Shown piece after piece: positions 31,371-40,826 of a DNA stretch of 64,000 bases. The notes beneath the pieces were generated by a model that saw nothing but the letters and a program-made list of their open reading frames with translations, made no database searches and was not told the DNA's origin. Every line of letters begins with the position of its first letter. The first letter of the stretch is position 1. A program made the translations under genes and the position numbers. The stretch spans positions 320,147-384,146 of the forward strand of contig DATEHU010000026.1 of the NCBI GenBank assembly GCA_035279405.1. Reading direction: 5' to 3'. This DNA is from Gammaproteobacteria bacterium (GTDB lineage: Bacteria; Pseudomonadota; Gammaproteobacteria; Natronospirales; REEB76).

Positions 31371-32207
31371 TCAATTTGTTCCAATCCCGGTTTCCCGCGC
31401 CCAAAGTTGCATGCGGCGCGTCCACGCGCCTGGCGCGTAATCCCTATCATCAAGCCGGCGTACCGGCCAAATGCCAATCAATGAGTTGCACACCAACACT
31501 TCACTTGACTCCTGCAATTCCCGCAGCGATAGATTGACTTCATGCACCGGGTCGCCTGCCCGGACTGCGCGCTCCAGCAGGTGGCGGCGCATCACGCCCG
31601 CCACGCCGCAGCGGCTCAATTCGGGCGTGACTTGGCGGTCGTCCGCCAAACGTGCAAACACATTGGTCATTGTACCTTCGATGACAGCGCCCTCCTCGTC
31701 CAGCATCAGTCCCTCCTGCCATGGATCGCGTTCCGACCACTCTGCACGCGCCAGCACCTGCTCGAGACGGTTGAGATGCTTGAGACCCGCGAGCCGGGAA
31801 TTGTGGCCAAGTCGCGTACTGCAAACACGCAGTTGTATGCCGACTTCACTCCATGCGGGTGGATGATCCGGCCAGGGATGGCGCATGAGAATGCGCGTGC
31901 TTTCCGCACCCGGCGGCAGCCGATAACCGCGGCCGCCCCCGCCGCGCGTAATGAGCAGTTTGAGCACGGCACGTTGTTCGCCGCGTGCTGCATTCAGCAA
32001 TTCGGCTTGCAGTTTGTCACGCGCGGGCGCGGTAATCGCCAATCGCTCACAGCCTGCGTACAACCTGTCCAGGTGATAGGTGAGCAGAGAGATCTGTCCG
32101 TGTACGGTCGGCAATGTCTCGAACAGTCCGTCGCCATATTGCAGGCCGCGGTCGGACACCGACACCTGATCCTGCAATTTGCCGTTCACCCAACAGCCAC
32201 CGGTCAT
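31371..32207 (-). CDS. pabC: Aminodeoxychorismate lyase
   Basis: PLP-dependent fold-type IV lyase converting 4-amino-4-deoxychorismate to p-aminobenzoate plus pyruvate (folate pathway). 278 residues; the N-terminus (VNGKLQDQVSVSDRGLQYGD) and the PLP-lysine segment (LAGLKHLNRLEQVLAR) are clear, and VIEGTMTNVF is the conserved phosphate-side motif. The ATG at 32207 overlaps the pabB stop by 4 bp, so both PABA genes are translated together. Confidence 0.93.
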   Translation of the reverse strand: MTGGCWVNGKLQDQVSVSDRGLQYGDGLFETLPTVHGQISLLTYHLDRLYAGCERLAITAPARDKLQAELLNAARGEQRAVLKLLITRGGGGRGYRLPPGAESTRILMRHPWPDHPPAWSEVGIQLRVCSTRLGHNSRLAGLKHLNRLEQVLARAEWSERDPWQEGLMLDEEGAVIEGTMTNVFARLADDRQVTPELSRCGVAGVMRRHLLERAVRAGDPVHEVNLSLRELQESSEVLVCNSLIGIWPVRRLDDRDYAPGAWTRRMQLWARETGIGTN

Positions 32208-33592
32208 GCATCTGCTCCCAGAGCACGCGCCAGACCACGGGCTTTGGCGCGCGTTTCCTCCAGTTCGCGTTCCGGCACCGAATCGGCCACGATGCCGGCA
32301 CCGGCGCGAAACTGTAATTGCGGGCCGTTTTTCACCAGTGTGCGGATCAGAATATTCAGGTCCAGGTCGCCGTCGCGGTTGAGATAGCCCAGAGAACCGG
32401 TGTAGGCGCCGCGTGCGGCCGCTTCCAGTTCGGCAATGATCTGCATGCAGCGCACTTTCGGGCAGCCAGTGATGGTACCGCCGGGAAATATCGCACGCAG
32501 CACCTGTCCCGGCGTCACGTCCGCGCGCAGCTCGCCGCTCACGTTGGAAACAATATGATGCACGTGCGCGTAGGATTCGATTGCCATCAACTCGTCCACG
32601 CGCACGCTGCCGGTGCGACACACACGCCCCAGATCGTTGCGCTCCAGATCCAGCAGCATTACGTGCTCGGCGCGTTCCTTGGGATTGGCCAGCAGCTCGT
32701 GAATCAGCGCCGCATCGAGTTCCGGGTCGGAGTCACGCGGTCGGGTGCCGGCAATGGGACGGGTTTCCGCGCGCCCGCCGTGCACGCGCACCAGTCGCTC
32801 CGGCGAGGAGCTGATGATTGCGCTGTCGCCGTGCAATGCCAGTGCTGCAAACGGCGCCGGATTGGCGCGGCACAGCCTGCGGTATATTTCCGCGGCCGAA
32901 GCCTCGGGGCGCAGCGGCGCCTGCCACTGGCGTGAGAGATTCGCCTGAAAGATGTCACCGTCACGGATATAGCTCCGCGCGCGCGCCACGGCGTGCAGGT
33001 AGCGCCGCGGGTCCTCCTCCGTCAGCGGCGCTGCCAACAGCGGCCGTGCGTCGGCGGGGGGCGGTGCCAGTGCACGCAAATCGGTGTGCATTTGTTCCAT
33101 CTGCTCCGCGTGCCCCGATTCGGCCAGCAATGTCGTGGTGCCTCGCGCATGGTCACAGATGACGGCGGCGGGAATGCGCGTGGCCCAGGCGAGCGGCAGG
33201 ATTTGGTCCGGTTGCAGATGCAGCACCGGCTCGATCTCGACGGCCAGTTCGTAGGCCAAAAACAAAAACCAGCCGCCGCGAAACGGTACGTGCCGCAGCG
33301 TGCTATTCGGCGGTGGAACGCACTTGCGCTGCCACCATCCATCCAGCGCATCCAGGAAGCCGTTCCCTACAACCGCTCCAGGCGCCACGCCGCTAAGACG
33401 GCCGTCCGCGTGCAGGGTGAGCGCGGCGCCGGGAAAGGCCATGAGTATGTCGTAACGACCGGGTGCCGCGCCGCGTGCGACAGTTTGCAATAAATAAGGA
33501 TAGCGCTCGGACTGGTGACGTTGCAGCTCCGGCAAATTCACTACGCCGCGCAGCACGCGGGTCGTGGAATCCGCTGCAGCCGCTTTCGGCAT
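32204..33592 (-). CDS. pabB: Aminodeoxychorismate synthase component I
   Basis: Chorismate-using subunit that works with a PabA glutaminase to make 4-amino-4-deoxychorismate. 462 residues; conserved chorismate-binding motifs include the segment IFQANLSRQW, PIAGTRPRDSDPELD, DLERNDLGRVCRTGSV and PGGTITGCPKVRCMQIIAEL. It sits between fabF and pabC; in E. coli pabB is elsewhere, but linking it to pabC is functionally sensible. A pabA gene is not in this window. Confidence 0.93.
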   Translation of the reverse strand: MPKAAAADSTTRVLRGVVNLPELQRHQSERYPYLLQTVARGAAPGRYDILMAFPGAALTLHADGRLSGVAPGAVVGNGFLDALDGWWQRKCVPPPNSTLRHVPFRGGWFLFLAYELAVEIEPVLHLQPDQILPLAWATRIPAAVICDHARGTTTLLAESGHAEQMEQMHTDLRALAPPPADARPLLAAPLTEEDPRRYLHAVARARSYIRDGDIFQANLSRQWQAPLRPEASAAEIYRRLCRANPAPFAALALHGDSAIISSSPERLVRVHGGRAETRPIAGTRPRDSDPELDAALIHELLANPKERAEHVMLLDLERNDLGRVCRTGSVRVDELMAIESYAHVHHIVSNVSGELRADVTPGQVLRAIFPGGTITGCPKVRCMQIIAELEAAARGAYTGSLGYLNRDGDLDLNILIRTLVKNGPQLQFRAGAGIVADSVPERELEETRAKARGLARALGADA

Positions 33593-33615
33593 GCGATGTG
33601 CGGCGCGCGCGGAAC

Positions 33616-34860
33616 TCAGTGGAGACGGCAGAACACGAGGGTGCCGTTGGTGCCGCCAAAACCGAAGGAATTGGAGAGCACGGCATCCATCTGCATCTTG
33701 CGCGCGGTGTGTGGCACGTAATCCAGATTGCAGCCCTCATCGGGATGGTCGAGATTGATGGTGGGCGGGGCTACCTGGTCGCGCAGCGCCAGAATGCTGA
33801 AGATGGCTTCCACACCGCCGGCGGCGCCCAGCAAGTGACCAGTCATGGACTTGGTGGAGCTGACTGCGACAGTCTTGGCATGCGCACCGAAGGTGCGCTC
33901 GATAGCGGCGCTTTCACCCTTGTCGCCCACCTGGGTCGAAGTACCATGCGCGTTGATGTACTGTACCTGCGCGGGTTGTAAGCCGGCATCGTGCAGCGCA
34001 TTGACCATACACAGGCGTGCACCCTCCCCGTCTTCCGGTGGCGCGGTCATGTGGTAGGCATCGCCACTCATCCCGAATCCGACAAGCTCGGCATAAATCC
34101 TGGCACCACGCTTTTTGGCATGTTCGTACTCCTCCAGGACGATGATGCCGGCACCTTCACCCAGCACGAAGCCGTCGCGGTCCCGATCCCAGGGACGGCT
34201 GGCTTTTTCCGGAGCATCGTTGCGTGTGGACAGCGCGCGTGCCGCACAGAAGCCACCGATGCCCAGCGGGGTGACGGTCATCTCGGCACCGCCGGCAATC
34301 ATGACATCCGCGTCGCCATACTGGATGCAACGCATGGCGATGCCGATATTGTGGTTGGCGGTGGTACAGGCGGTCACGACTGCCAGGTTCGGACCCTTGA
34401 AACCGTAGATGATGGACAGATGGCCGGCGATCATGTTGATGATGCTGGAGGGCACGAAGAACGGCGACACGCGCTTTGGGCCGTTGTTCTCCAAAATCGA
34501 CGCGTGCGCCTTCTCGATGTTGGTGAGCCCGCCGATGCCGGCACCGATCGCCGCACCCACGCGTGCACAGTTGGCGGCATCCACTTTCAATCCTGAATCC
34601 TTGAAGGCCTGCATCCCCGCCGCCACACCGTAGTGCACGAACGGATCCATTTTCTTGATGTCCTTGGGCTCGATGTACTGCGCCGGGTCGAAGCCTTTCA
34701 CCTCCGCTGCAATGCGCGTCGGATAATTGGCGACATCGAAATGCGTGATGGGCCCCACGCCGCTTTGGCCGGCGACGATGGCCTGCCAGGCCTGCTCCAC
34801 GCTGTTGCCGACCGGGGAAATGATACCCAGACCGGTTACCACCACACGCCGCTTGGACAC
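33616..34860 (-). CDS. fabF: 3-oxoacyl-[ACP] synthase II
   Basis: Condensing enzyme of fatty-acid elongation. I start at the GTG at 34860 (414 residues, the normal length; [11 protein letters not shown] follows), with AGAGGA upstream; a longer in-frame extension is unsupported. The catalytic Cys is in [13 protein letters not shown], and the two histidines in [14 protein letters not shown] and [12 protein letters not shown]; the C-terminal [12 protein letters not shown] loop is intact. Confidence 0.96.
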   Translation of the reverse strand: MSKRRVVVTGLGIISPVGNSVEQAWQAIVAGQSGVGPITHFDVANYPTRIAAEVKGFDPAQYIEPKDIKKMDPFVHYGVAAGMQAFKDSGLKVDAANCARVGAAIGAGIGGLTNIEKAHASILENNGPKRVSPFFVPSSIINMIAGHLSIIYGFKGPNLAVVTACTTANHNIGIAMRCIQYGDADVMIAGGAEMTVTPLGIGGFCAARALSTRNDAPEKASRPWDRDRDGFVLGEGAGIIVLEEYEHAKKRGARIYAELVGFGMSGDAYHMTAPPEDGEGARLCMVNALHDAGLQPAQVQYINAHGTSTQVGDKGESAAIERTFGAHAKTVAVSSTKSMTGHLLGAAGGVEAIFSILALRDQVAPPTINLDHPDEGCNLDYVPHTARKMQMDAVLSNSFGFGGTNGTLVFCRLH

Positions 34861-34897
34861 CGCCTTAATCCTCTTGTACGCCGGTTTGGAGAGTATA

Positions 34898-34937
34898 AGA
34901 AAAGACAAGGCCGCTGCCACCTTCCGGCAACAACGGC
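34898..34937 (-). terminator. Weak terminator-like hairpin between acpP and fabF
   Basis: Minus-strand stems GCCG/CGGC and TGCC/GGCA are followed by a pyrimidine-rich TCTTTTC stretch. acpP is usually the most strongly expressed gene of the cluster, and partial termination here would lower fabF. The stem is interrupted and the T run broken, so this is tentative. Confidence 0.35.
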
Positions 34938-34961
34938 GCGTTTGTCGGGGAACGGGGCAGT

Positions 34962-35204
34962 TCAGGCGTTGGGCAGGTGCGCCTTGATGTAGTCAACCGC
35001 CTGGCCCACGGTGGTGATTTTTTCGGCTTCCTCGTCAGGGATTTCGCACTCGAATTCCTCTTCCAGAGCCATAACCAGTTCCACGGTGTCCAGGGAGTCA
35101 GCACCCAGATCGTCCACGAACGAGGCCTGCGGAGTCACTTGTTCCTCTTTGACACCCAGCTGTTCCACGACGATCTTCTTGACGCGTTCTTCGATGCTAC
35201 TCAT
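34962..35204 (-). CDS. acpP: Acyl carrier protein
   Basis: Carries growing acyl chains on a phosphopantetheine arm. 80 residues from the ATG at 35204 ([18 protein letters not shown]), acidic, with the attachment serine in the DSL motif (GADSLDT, near residue 38-40). Upstream in-frame codons lack a ribosome site. GGTTCC spacing upstream and position between fabG and fabF are standard. Confidence 0.97.
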   Translation of the reverse strand: MSSIEERVKKIVVEQLGVKEEQVTPQASFVDDLGADSLDTVELVMALEEEFECEIPDEEAEKITTVGQAVDYIKAHLPNA

Positions 35205-35315
35205 GACTTTTGGAACCTCCCGAAGTGACAACAACAGCGTTGGCCGGGGTGGCCGGCCAAACTGGGGGCGGTATTGTAGTGAAATCCGCCCCCCCATGCC
35301 AGCGCGGCCGCATCG

Positions 35316-36062
35316 CTAGGCCATATACATGCCGCCATTCACGTGCAGAGTTTCGCCGGTGATATAAGCGGCTGCAGGCGAGGCCAGGAACAGTACGGCT
35401 TGTGCAACATCTTCCGGCAAGCCAAGCCGCCCCAGTGGAATTTGATTCAACAAGGTCGCGCGCTGCGCTGCGCTGAGCGCGCGGGTCATGTCGGTATCAA
35501 TGAAACCTGGTGCCACAGTGTTGACGGTGACATTGCGTGAAGCGATTTCGCGCGCCAGCGATTTGGTGAAGCCGAGCATGCCGGCCTTGGCGGCTGAGTA
35601 GTTGGCTTGCCCGGGATTGCCCGTGGCACCCACGACCGAGGAGATATTGATGATGCGGCCGCGGCGTGCTTTGAGCATGCCGCGCATGCAGGCTTTCGAC
35701 AGGCGGAACACGGAACCGAGATCCGTATTGATCACCGTTTGCCAGTCCTCTTCCTGCATGCGCATCAGCAGCGTATCGCGGGTGATGCCGGCGTTGTTCA
35801 CCAAGATGGTGGGACTGCCGAATTCCTTGGTGATGGCTTGCACCACCTGTTCCACGGCCTCGGGACTGGCGACGTCCAGTACCGCGCCCCGACCGGCAAG
35901 ATGCTCCGCGGCCAGGTAGCCGCTGATGGTGGCTGCGCCCTCGGCCGTAGTCGCCGTACCGATAACCGTCGCGCCGGCTTTCGCGAGCGTGAGCGCAATC
36001 GTCCGCCCGATGCCGCGGGTGGCGCCGGTTACCAGCACAATCTCCTCATGCAGCAGGCTCAT
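35316..36062 (-). CDS. fabG: 3-oxoacyl-[ACP] reductase
   Basis: NADPH-dependent short-chain dehydrogenase reducing 3-ketoacyl-ACP. 248 residues; cofactor motif TGATRGIG (12-19), NNAG, catalytic Ser in NISSVVG, and the Y-x3-K pair in NYSAAKAG. C-terminal YITGETLHVNGGMYM is characteristic. The start overlaps the fabD stop by 4 bp. Confidence 0.96.
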   Translation of the reverse strand: MSLLHEEIVLVTGATRGIGRTIALTLAKAGATVIGTATTAEGAATISGYLAAEHLAGRGAVLDVASPEAVEQVVQAITKEFGSPTILVNNAGITRDTLLMRMQEEDWQTVINTDLGSVFRLSKACMRGMLKARRGRIINISSVVGATGNPGQANYSAAKAGMLGFTKSLAREIASRNVTVNTVAPGFIDTDMTRALSAAQRATLLNQIPLGRLGLPEDVAQAVLFLASPAAAYITGETLHVNGGMYMA

Positions 36063-36997
36063 GGCTTGCCCACGGCGGCCAGAGCGGCCTGCAGGGTTTG
36101 TGGATCGTAAACGGGATAGGCTTCCACGGATTTATTGATACGCTTGGTCAACCCGCTGAGTACCCGGCCTGGTCCGAATTCCACGAGCTTGGTGATGCCC
36201 CGGCTGGCCAGTAATTGGACGGTTTCTGCCCAACGCACTGGACTATACAGCTGCTCCTTGAGGGCCTGCCGGATAGCTGCGACGTCGGCATGAGCCGCTA
36301 CATCCACGTTGTGGATGACCGGAATCTGCGGCGGCTTCAACAGCAGGTCGGCAAGTCTGGCAGCCAGTTTGTCTGCGGCAGGCCGCATCAGGGCGCAATG
36401 CGAGGGTACGCTGACCGGCAGGAGCACGGCGCGCTTGGCGCCCTTGGCACTGCAGGATGCCATGGCACGCTCCACGGCAGGCTTTTCCCCGGCAATTACG
36501 ACCTGGCCCGGGGAGTTGAAGTTCACGGCCTCGACCACCTGGCCTTGGGCTGCTTCAGTACAGGCGAGGCGCACGGCATCGTCATCCAGGCCCAGAATAG
36601 CCGCCATGGCCCCTACCCCCGGTGGCGCGGCCTGCTGCATGACTTGGCCTCGGAACGCGACCAGTTTGACGGCAGCCTTGAAATCCATGGCTCCCGAGCA
36701 AACTAGTGCGGTGTATTCGCCCAGGCTGTGTCCCGCCATGCAGGCAGGCTTGGGTCCGTTACTGACTTGCCACAGCCTCCACAGAGCGACTCCGGCTGCC
36801 AGCAGTGCGGGCTGGGTACGCTCCGTTGCATTCAAACGCTCATCGGGTCCGGTCTGAATCAACTCCCAAAGGTCATAATCTAAAACATCGGAGGCTTCTG
36901 TAAATACCTGTTTAATCTCATGATAGTCGGGCAGAAAGCTCGCCAGCATGCCAATTGATTGTGAGCCCTGGCCGGGAAAAACGGCGGCAAAACTCAT
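36059..36997 (-). CDS. fabD: Malonyl-CoA:ACP transacylase
   Basis: Loads malonyl groups from CoA to ACP. 312 residues; FPGQGSQ near the start, nucleophile Ser in GHSLGEY (about 90-96), catalytic His in VPSHCALM near 204, and the C-terminal VEFGPGRVLSGL motif. First fab gene of this block: fabH and plsX, normally just upstream, are replaced by a rhombosortase-like gene, so they lie elsewhere. Confidence 0.96.
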   Translation of the reverse strand: MSFAAVFPGQGSQSIGMLASFLPDYHEIKQVFTEASDVLDYDLWELIQTGPDERLNATERTQPALLAAGVALWRLWQVSNGPKPACMAGHSLGEYTALVCSGAMDFKAAVKLVAFRGQVMQQAAPPGVGAMAAILGLDDDAVRLACTEAAQGQVVEAVNFNSPGQVVIAGEKPAVERAMASCSAKGAKRAVLLPVSVPSHCALMRPAADKLAARLADLLLKPPQIPVIHNVDVAAHADVAAIRQALKEQLYSPVRWAETVQLLASRGITKLVEFGPGRVLSGLTKRINKSVEAYPVYDPQTLQAALAAVGKP

Positions 36998-37024
36998 GTG
37001 CAGGTCCTTTTGGGGAGGCCCGGA

Positions 37025-37654
37025 TTATACCTGCCTGTCCGCTCTGTCTCGTGTATTACGCCAGCGCGACCAAAGGAGAACCGCTGCTCCCAGTACCGCA
37101 CCGCTCAAGGCTCCCCAGAGGTGGGCATCTACGACGACGGGTCCACCCGTCGTGGCTGCGGACCACGGAAGCGGACCCAGCAGCTGCTCGTAGACGAGCT
37201 TCAATACCAGGAACAGCGCGAGCACCCAGCCCAGCCAGTCGCGTCGCGCCATGAGCAACATGGCGCCTGCAATCCAGAGTGTGTTCAACGCGCCTGAGAT
37301 GCCCACATACCATCGCAAAGCGGGGTCGCCGAGCAGCAGGCCGAAACCCACGCCCAGCGATCCCAGGACCACCAGTATGGGGCAGCGCCACCCAGGCATT
37401 TCCCGCTCGAACAATAGCCACAGCAGCACATACCCGGCCATATCCTCACCGAGATGCCCCCACCCCAGATGAACCCAGTTGCCGGTGAAAATGCGCCAGA
37501 TCTGCCCATCCAATATGGCAACCCGGTCAAATTGCAGGAAGCTGCGTGCGGCATTGCCGGCAAGCGCCAGCAGCACACACGGCACCACGATGACCAGCAT
37601 GGGCCACAGGCGCTTGACGCTCAGCGGGGAATCAGGAATTGCGCGTGCGGTCAT
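37025..37654 (-). CDS. rrtA: Rhombosortase-like intramembrane serine protease
   Basis: Rhomboid-superfamily protein of 209 residues (ATG at 37654) with about six membrane segments. The conserved histidine-rich stretch GNWVHLGWGHLGEDMAGY, the nucleophile in YVGISGALN (GxSG) and the catalytic His in DAHLWGALSGA match the RrtA/rhombosortase subgroup, which cleaves GlyGly-CTERM tails of type II-secreted proteins. It lies back to back with the gsp cluster, separated by 82 bp, supporting that role. I see no GlyGly-CTERM substrate in the window. Subfamily call is from memory. Confidence 0.78.
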   Translation of the reverse strand: MTARAIPDSPLSVKRLWPMLVIVVPCVLLALAGNAARSFLQFDRVAILDGQIWRIFTGNWVHLGWGHLGEDMAGYVLLWLLFEREMPGWRCPILVVLGSLGVGFGLLLGDPALRWYVGISGALNTLWIAGAMLLMARRDWLGWVLALFLVLKLVYEQLLGPLPWSAATTGGPVVVDAHLWGALSGAVLGAAVLLWSRWRNTRDRADRQV

Positions 37655-37736
37655 CGTCAACTGAGCCAAGCCGTTGCGGTATGATGGTTTTCGGACTTCA
37701 GCCGCACTTTAACCCGCTCGCCCCAGCAAAACCGCC

Positions 37737-38204
37737 ATGCGCACCCGCCAGCAGTCATCCGGATTCACTCTCATCGAAGTCATGGTGGTGGTGGTCATTC
37801 TCGGGATTTTAGCCTCGATTATCGTGCCCAAGATCATGAACAAGCCGGACGAGGCCCGCGTCGTCAAGGCCAAGCAGGATATTCGTGCCATCCAGTCCGC
37901 ACTTGAAATGTACAAGCTGGACAATTTCGTCTACCCGACCACCGATCAGGGCCTGCAGGCGCTGGTGACCAAGCCCACGACCGACCCGGTGCCGCCGCAT
38001 TGGAAGCAGTACCTGGATCGTCTGCCGATAGACCCGTGGGATTACCCCTATCAGTATCTGAACCCGGGTGTCCATGGCCCGATCGACATCTGGTCCTACG
38101 GGCCCAAGGGCCCTTCCTCGGGCACCACCGATGCCGGCGTGATCGGCAACTGGAACCTGGAAGGCAGTAACGCGGGCAACGGCGCCGGCATCAGCGGTCA
38201 CTGA
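37737..38204 (+). CDS. gspG: Type II secretion major pseudopilin GspG
   Basis: Main subunit of the periplasmic pseudopilus. 155 residues; the prepilin peptidase site is SSG|FTLIEVMVVVVILG with Glu at mature +5, followed by the family calcium-loop region and C-terminal WSYGPKGPSSGTTDAG. First gene of a gspGHIJKLMN run; ATG at 37737. Confidence 0.95.
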   Translation: MRTRQQSSGFTLIEVMVVVVILGILASIIVPKIMNKPDEARVVKAKQDIRAIQSALEMYKLDNFVYPTTDQGLQALVTKPTTDPVPPHWKQYLDRLPIDPWDYPYQYLNPGVHGPIDIWSYGPKGPSSGTTDAGVIGNWNLEGSNAGNGAGISGH

Positions 38205-38226
38205 GGCCGCGTGCTGCGAGTGCGGC

Positions 38227-38790
38227 ATGCCGACAAAACCCATCCGTGGTTTCACCCTGGTCGAGCTGTTGGTGGTGCTGGTCATCATCAGCATCGTGAC
38301 CGCCGTCGGAATACTGTCGCTGGCATCTCTCGGGGCCAATCCGGCTGCAGAAAATGCCGCGCAGAAACTCGCCGCGATTACCGATCTGGTTGCCCAGCAG
38401 GCGGTAATGCGTGGACAGCAATACGGCCTGCGCGTTTCACCGCATGCCTACGAGTTCCTGGCCTATGACGGAAGCAAATGGTCTCCGGTCAGCGATGACG
38501 AGTTGCTGCGTCGCCGGCAGTTGGACAGCGGCCTGGTGCTGTCATTGCAACTGCAGGGAACCCCCATTCAATTGCCTGCCAGTAAACCCATGAGTGACGA
38601 TGGGCTGACGGACAACAAGGCCGCTGATCAAACTGAAATCAAGCCGCAGATACTGCTGCTTTCCAGCGGCGAACTTACGCCGTTCACTATCACCGTGCGT
38701 GGCGCCGATGACAACGACGGCTACCGCGTGACTGGCGACCTGCAGCACGGTATCCGCTATGTCCCCTCGGACAAGAATGATGCTGGCTGA
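38227..38790 (+). CDS. gspH: Type II secretion minor pseudopilin GspH
   Basis: 187-residue minor pseudopilin. Prepilin site IRG|FTLVELLVVLVIIS, conserved Glu at +5; the C-terminal beta domain is divergent as usual for GspH. Twenty-two bases after gspG, and its end overlaps gspI by 14 bp. Confidence 0.92.
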   Translation: MPTKPIRGFTLVELLVVLVIISIVTAVGILSLASLGANPAAENAAQKLAAITDLVAQQAVMRGQQYGLRVSPHAYEFLAYDGSKWSPVSDDELLRRRQLDSGLVLSLQLQGTPIQLPASKPMSDDGLTDNKAADQTEIKPQILLLSSGELTPFTITVRGADDNDGYRVTGDLQHGIRYVPSDKNDAG

Positions 38791-39235
38791 CGCACGCGCA
38801 GCGGCAAATCAGCGCGCCCACGGGTTCACGTTGATCGAAGTGCTGATTGCGTTGGCGTTTCTGGCGCTCGCCATGAGTGCCATCATCGCCACGGTGGGAG
38901 TCAGCATTCGTAACGCAGCCGGGTTGCAGGACAAGACCTTCGCACACTGGGTGGCGATGAACGAATTGACCACGCTGCGCTTGGCCCCTGCGTGGCCGGA
39001 CATCGGCACGCAGAAAGGCGATGCCGAAATGGCTGGTCAGAAGTGGAATTGGCAGGCCGTGGTGAGCGCCACCCAGGATCCGGACCTGTTGCGCGTGGAG
39101 GTTGACGTCAGCAACGCGCTGTCGCCCGCCACGGTGAGCGCCAGCCTCGTGGGCTTCATTGGTCGGCCATTGCCGCAGGTGTCTGGCAGCAATCCGGCGC
39201 TACGCGCTGCTCAGGGCGGAACGCCGGCACCATGA
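38777..39235 (+). CDS. gspI: Type II secretion minor pseudopilin GspI
   Basis: About 152 residues. Prepilin motif AHG|FTLIEVLIALAFLALA. I chose the ATG pair at 38777/38780 near the gspH stop; an earlier in-frame GTG at 38759 would only lengthen the leader. Together with GspJ and GspK it forms the tip of the pseudopilus. Overlaps gspJ by 4 bp. Confidence 0.92.
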   Translation: MMLADARAAANQRAHGFTLIEVLIALAFLALAMSAIIATVGVSIRNAAGLQDKTFAHWVAMNELTTLRLAPAWPDIGTQKGDAEMAGQKWNWQAVVSATQDPDLLRVEVDVSNALSPATVSASLVGFIGRPLPQVSGSNPALRAAQGGTPAP

Positions 39236-39846
39236 AACAGCGCGCGTACGGTTTCACACTGATTGAAATCCTGGTGGCCATGGTCATCGTGGCCGTGATT
39301 GGGGTGCTTGCCTATGGCGGCCTGCACGGGCTGATTCGCGAACGCGAGCAGACCGCAACCAGCATGCAGCGCCTGCGCCTGGTGCAGCAGGCACTGGTCA
39401 TCATGACGCGCGATTTCAGCCAGCTCGTGGCGCGCCCGGTACGCGACCCGCTGGGTGGCACGCGTCTGGCCGCTTTCCTGAGCACGCCGCAGAACCAGCC
39501 GCCACTGATATTTACACGTGGCGGATGGAGTAATCCGCTCGCCGATGTGCGTAGCACCGAGGAGCGCGTGGCGTACCAGATGGATAACGACCAGTTGCTG
39601 CGCTTGTCATGGCCGGAACTGGATGTGCCTGCGCAAACCGAACCTGCGCGACAGGTGTTGCTCACCGGCGTCACGCAGTTTGATCTGCGTTTCTTGGACA
39701 GCAGCGGCACGTGGCAGACTCAATGGCCGCCGCTGAATGTGAACAGTGAGGCTTACCTCGCACAGTTGCCGCGGGCGGTGGAAATCGACGTTACGCTCAA
39801 GAATCTGGGCCGCATCACGCGTATTGTCGAGGTGGCCGCACCGTGA
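39232..39846 (+). CDS. gspJ: Type II secretion minor pseudopilin GspJ
   Basis: 204 residues. Prepilin motif AYG|FTLIEILVAMVIVAVI; the downstream region (LRLVQQALVIMTRDFSQLVARPVRD) is characteristic of GspJ. Part of the GspI-J-K tip complex. Start and stop overlap gspI and gspK by 4 bp each. Confidence 0.93.
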   Translation: MKQRAYGFTLIEILVAMVIVAVIGVLAYGGLHGLIREREQTATSMQRLRLVQQALVIMTRDFSQLVARPVRDPLGGTRLAAFLSTPQNQPPLIFTRGGWSNPLADVRSTEERVAYQMDNDQLLRLSWPELDVPAQTEPARQVLLTGVTQFDLRFLDSSGTWQTQWPPLNVNSEAYLAQLPRAVEIDVTLKNLGRITRIVEVAAP

Positions 39847-40826
39847 GCAATCGGGCGCAGGCATCGGCAAAACAGCGCGGGGTGGCGCTGCTCATTGCCC
39901 TGGTGGTGGTGGCGATTGCCGCGACGCTGTCTACCGGCATGATCTGGACCCGTGAGCTGGACATCCGTCGCACCGCCAACATCACCCAAGGCGATCAGGC
40001 GATGGAATACGCACTCGGCGCCGAAGCCTGGGCGGAGCAGATTCTGCGTCGCGATTACCAGTCCAGCCCCAACAATACCAATCTTACCCAGGACTGGGCC
40101 TTGCAACTTCCTCCGCTGCCGGTTCAGGGCGGATCGGTCAGCGGACATCTGCAGGATCTGCAAGGCCTGTTCAACGTCAACAATCTGGCCAGCAGCAATG
40201 CTGCTCAGGCCGCGGCGGCAACTGCACAGTTCCAGCGCCTGCTCGTGGCCCTCAATCTGGATCCGGAAATCGCCGATGCGCTATTCAACTGGGTGAACGG
40301 CGGCAGTCAGCCGCATTTTCCCGGCGGCGCCAAGGATAATTACTACTCGCGCCTCAGCCCCCCCTACCTGACCGCGGAACAACCGATGACCAGCATCAGC
40401 GAATTGCTGCTGGTCAAAGGTGTCACGCCGCAGGTTTACGCAGCATTGCTGCCCTACGTTTGTGCCCTGCCCCTGCAGGCTCCGGGCACCCTGTCGGGAA
40501 CGCCGTTGACGCCGGTCGCCATTAACATCAACACCGCGCCCGCACCGGTGTTGATGACGCTGACCGCCGGCATCAGCAGTGATCTTGCAGCTGGCGCGGT
40601 ACAGGCACGCGCTCAGCAGCCGTTCCAGAGTGCGACGCAACTCACGCAATTGTTAGGGAACATTGCAATACCGGCAGGTGTGCCCGCACCCCAGACGTTC
40701 AGCAACTGGTTCCGGCTGTCCACGCGGGTGACCATTGGCAGTGCACAGTTGACCATGTACAGTTTGCTGTACCGCACCGGAACCGGCGCGACCATTGCCG
40801 TGCGGCGCAGCTTCGGAACTTTATGA
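39843..40826 (+). CDS. gspK: Type II secretion minor pseudopilin GspK
   Basis: 327 residues, the large tip pseudopilin. The N-terminus (QRG|VALLIALVVVAIAATL) is GspK-like and, as in the family, lacks the strict Phe/Glu pattern of other pseudopilins. The large periplasmic part has the LQDLQGLFNVNNLA segment and the helix-hairpin-helix-like NINTAPAPVLMTL region. Coupled to gspJ and gspL. Confidence 0.93.
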   Translation: MSNRAQASAKQRGVALLIALVVVAIAATLSTGMIWTRELDIRRTANITQGDQAMEYALGAEAWAEQILRRDYQSSPNNTNLTQDWALQLPPLPVQGGSVSGHLQDLQGLFNVNNLASSNAAQAAAATAQFQRLLVALNLDPEIADALFNWVNGGSQPHFPGGAKDNYYSRLSPPYLTAEQPMTSISELLLVKGVTPQVYAALLPYVCALPLQAPGTLSGTPLTPVAININTAPAPVLMTLTAGISSDLAAGAVQARAQQPFQSATQLTQLLGNIAIPAGVPAPQTFSNWFRLSTRVTIGSAQLTMYSLLYRTGTGATIAVRRSFGTL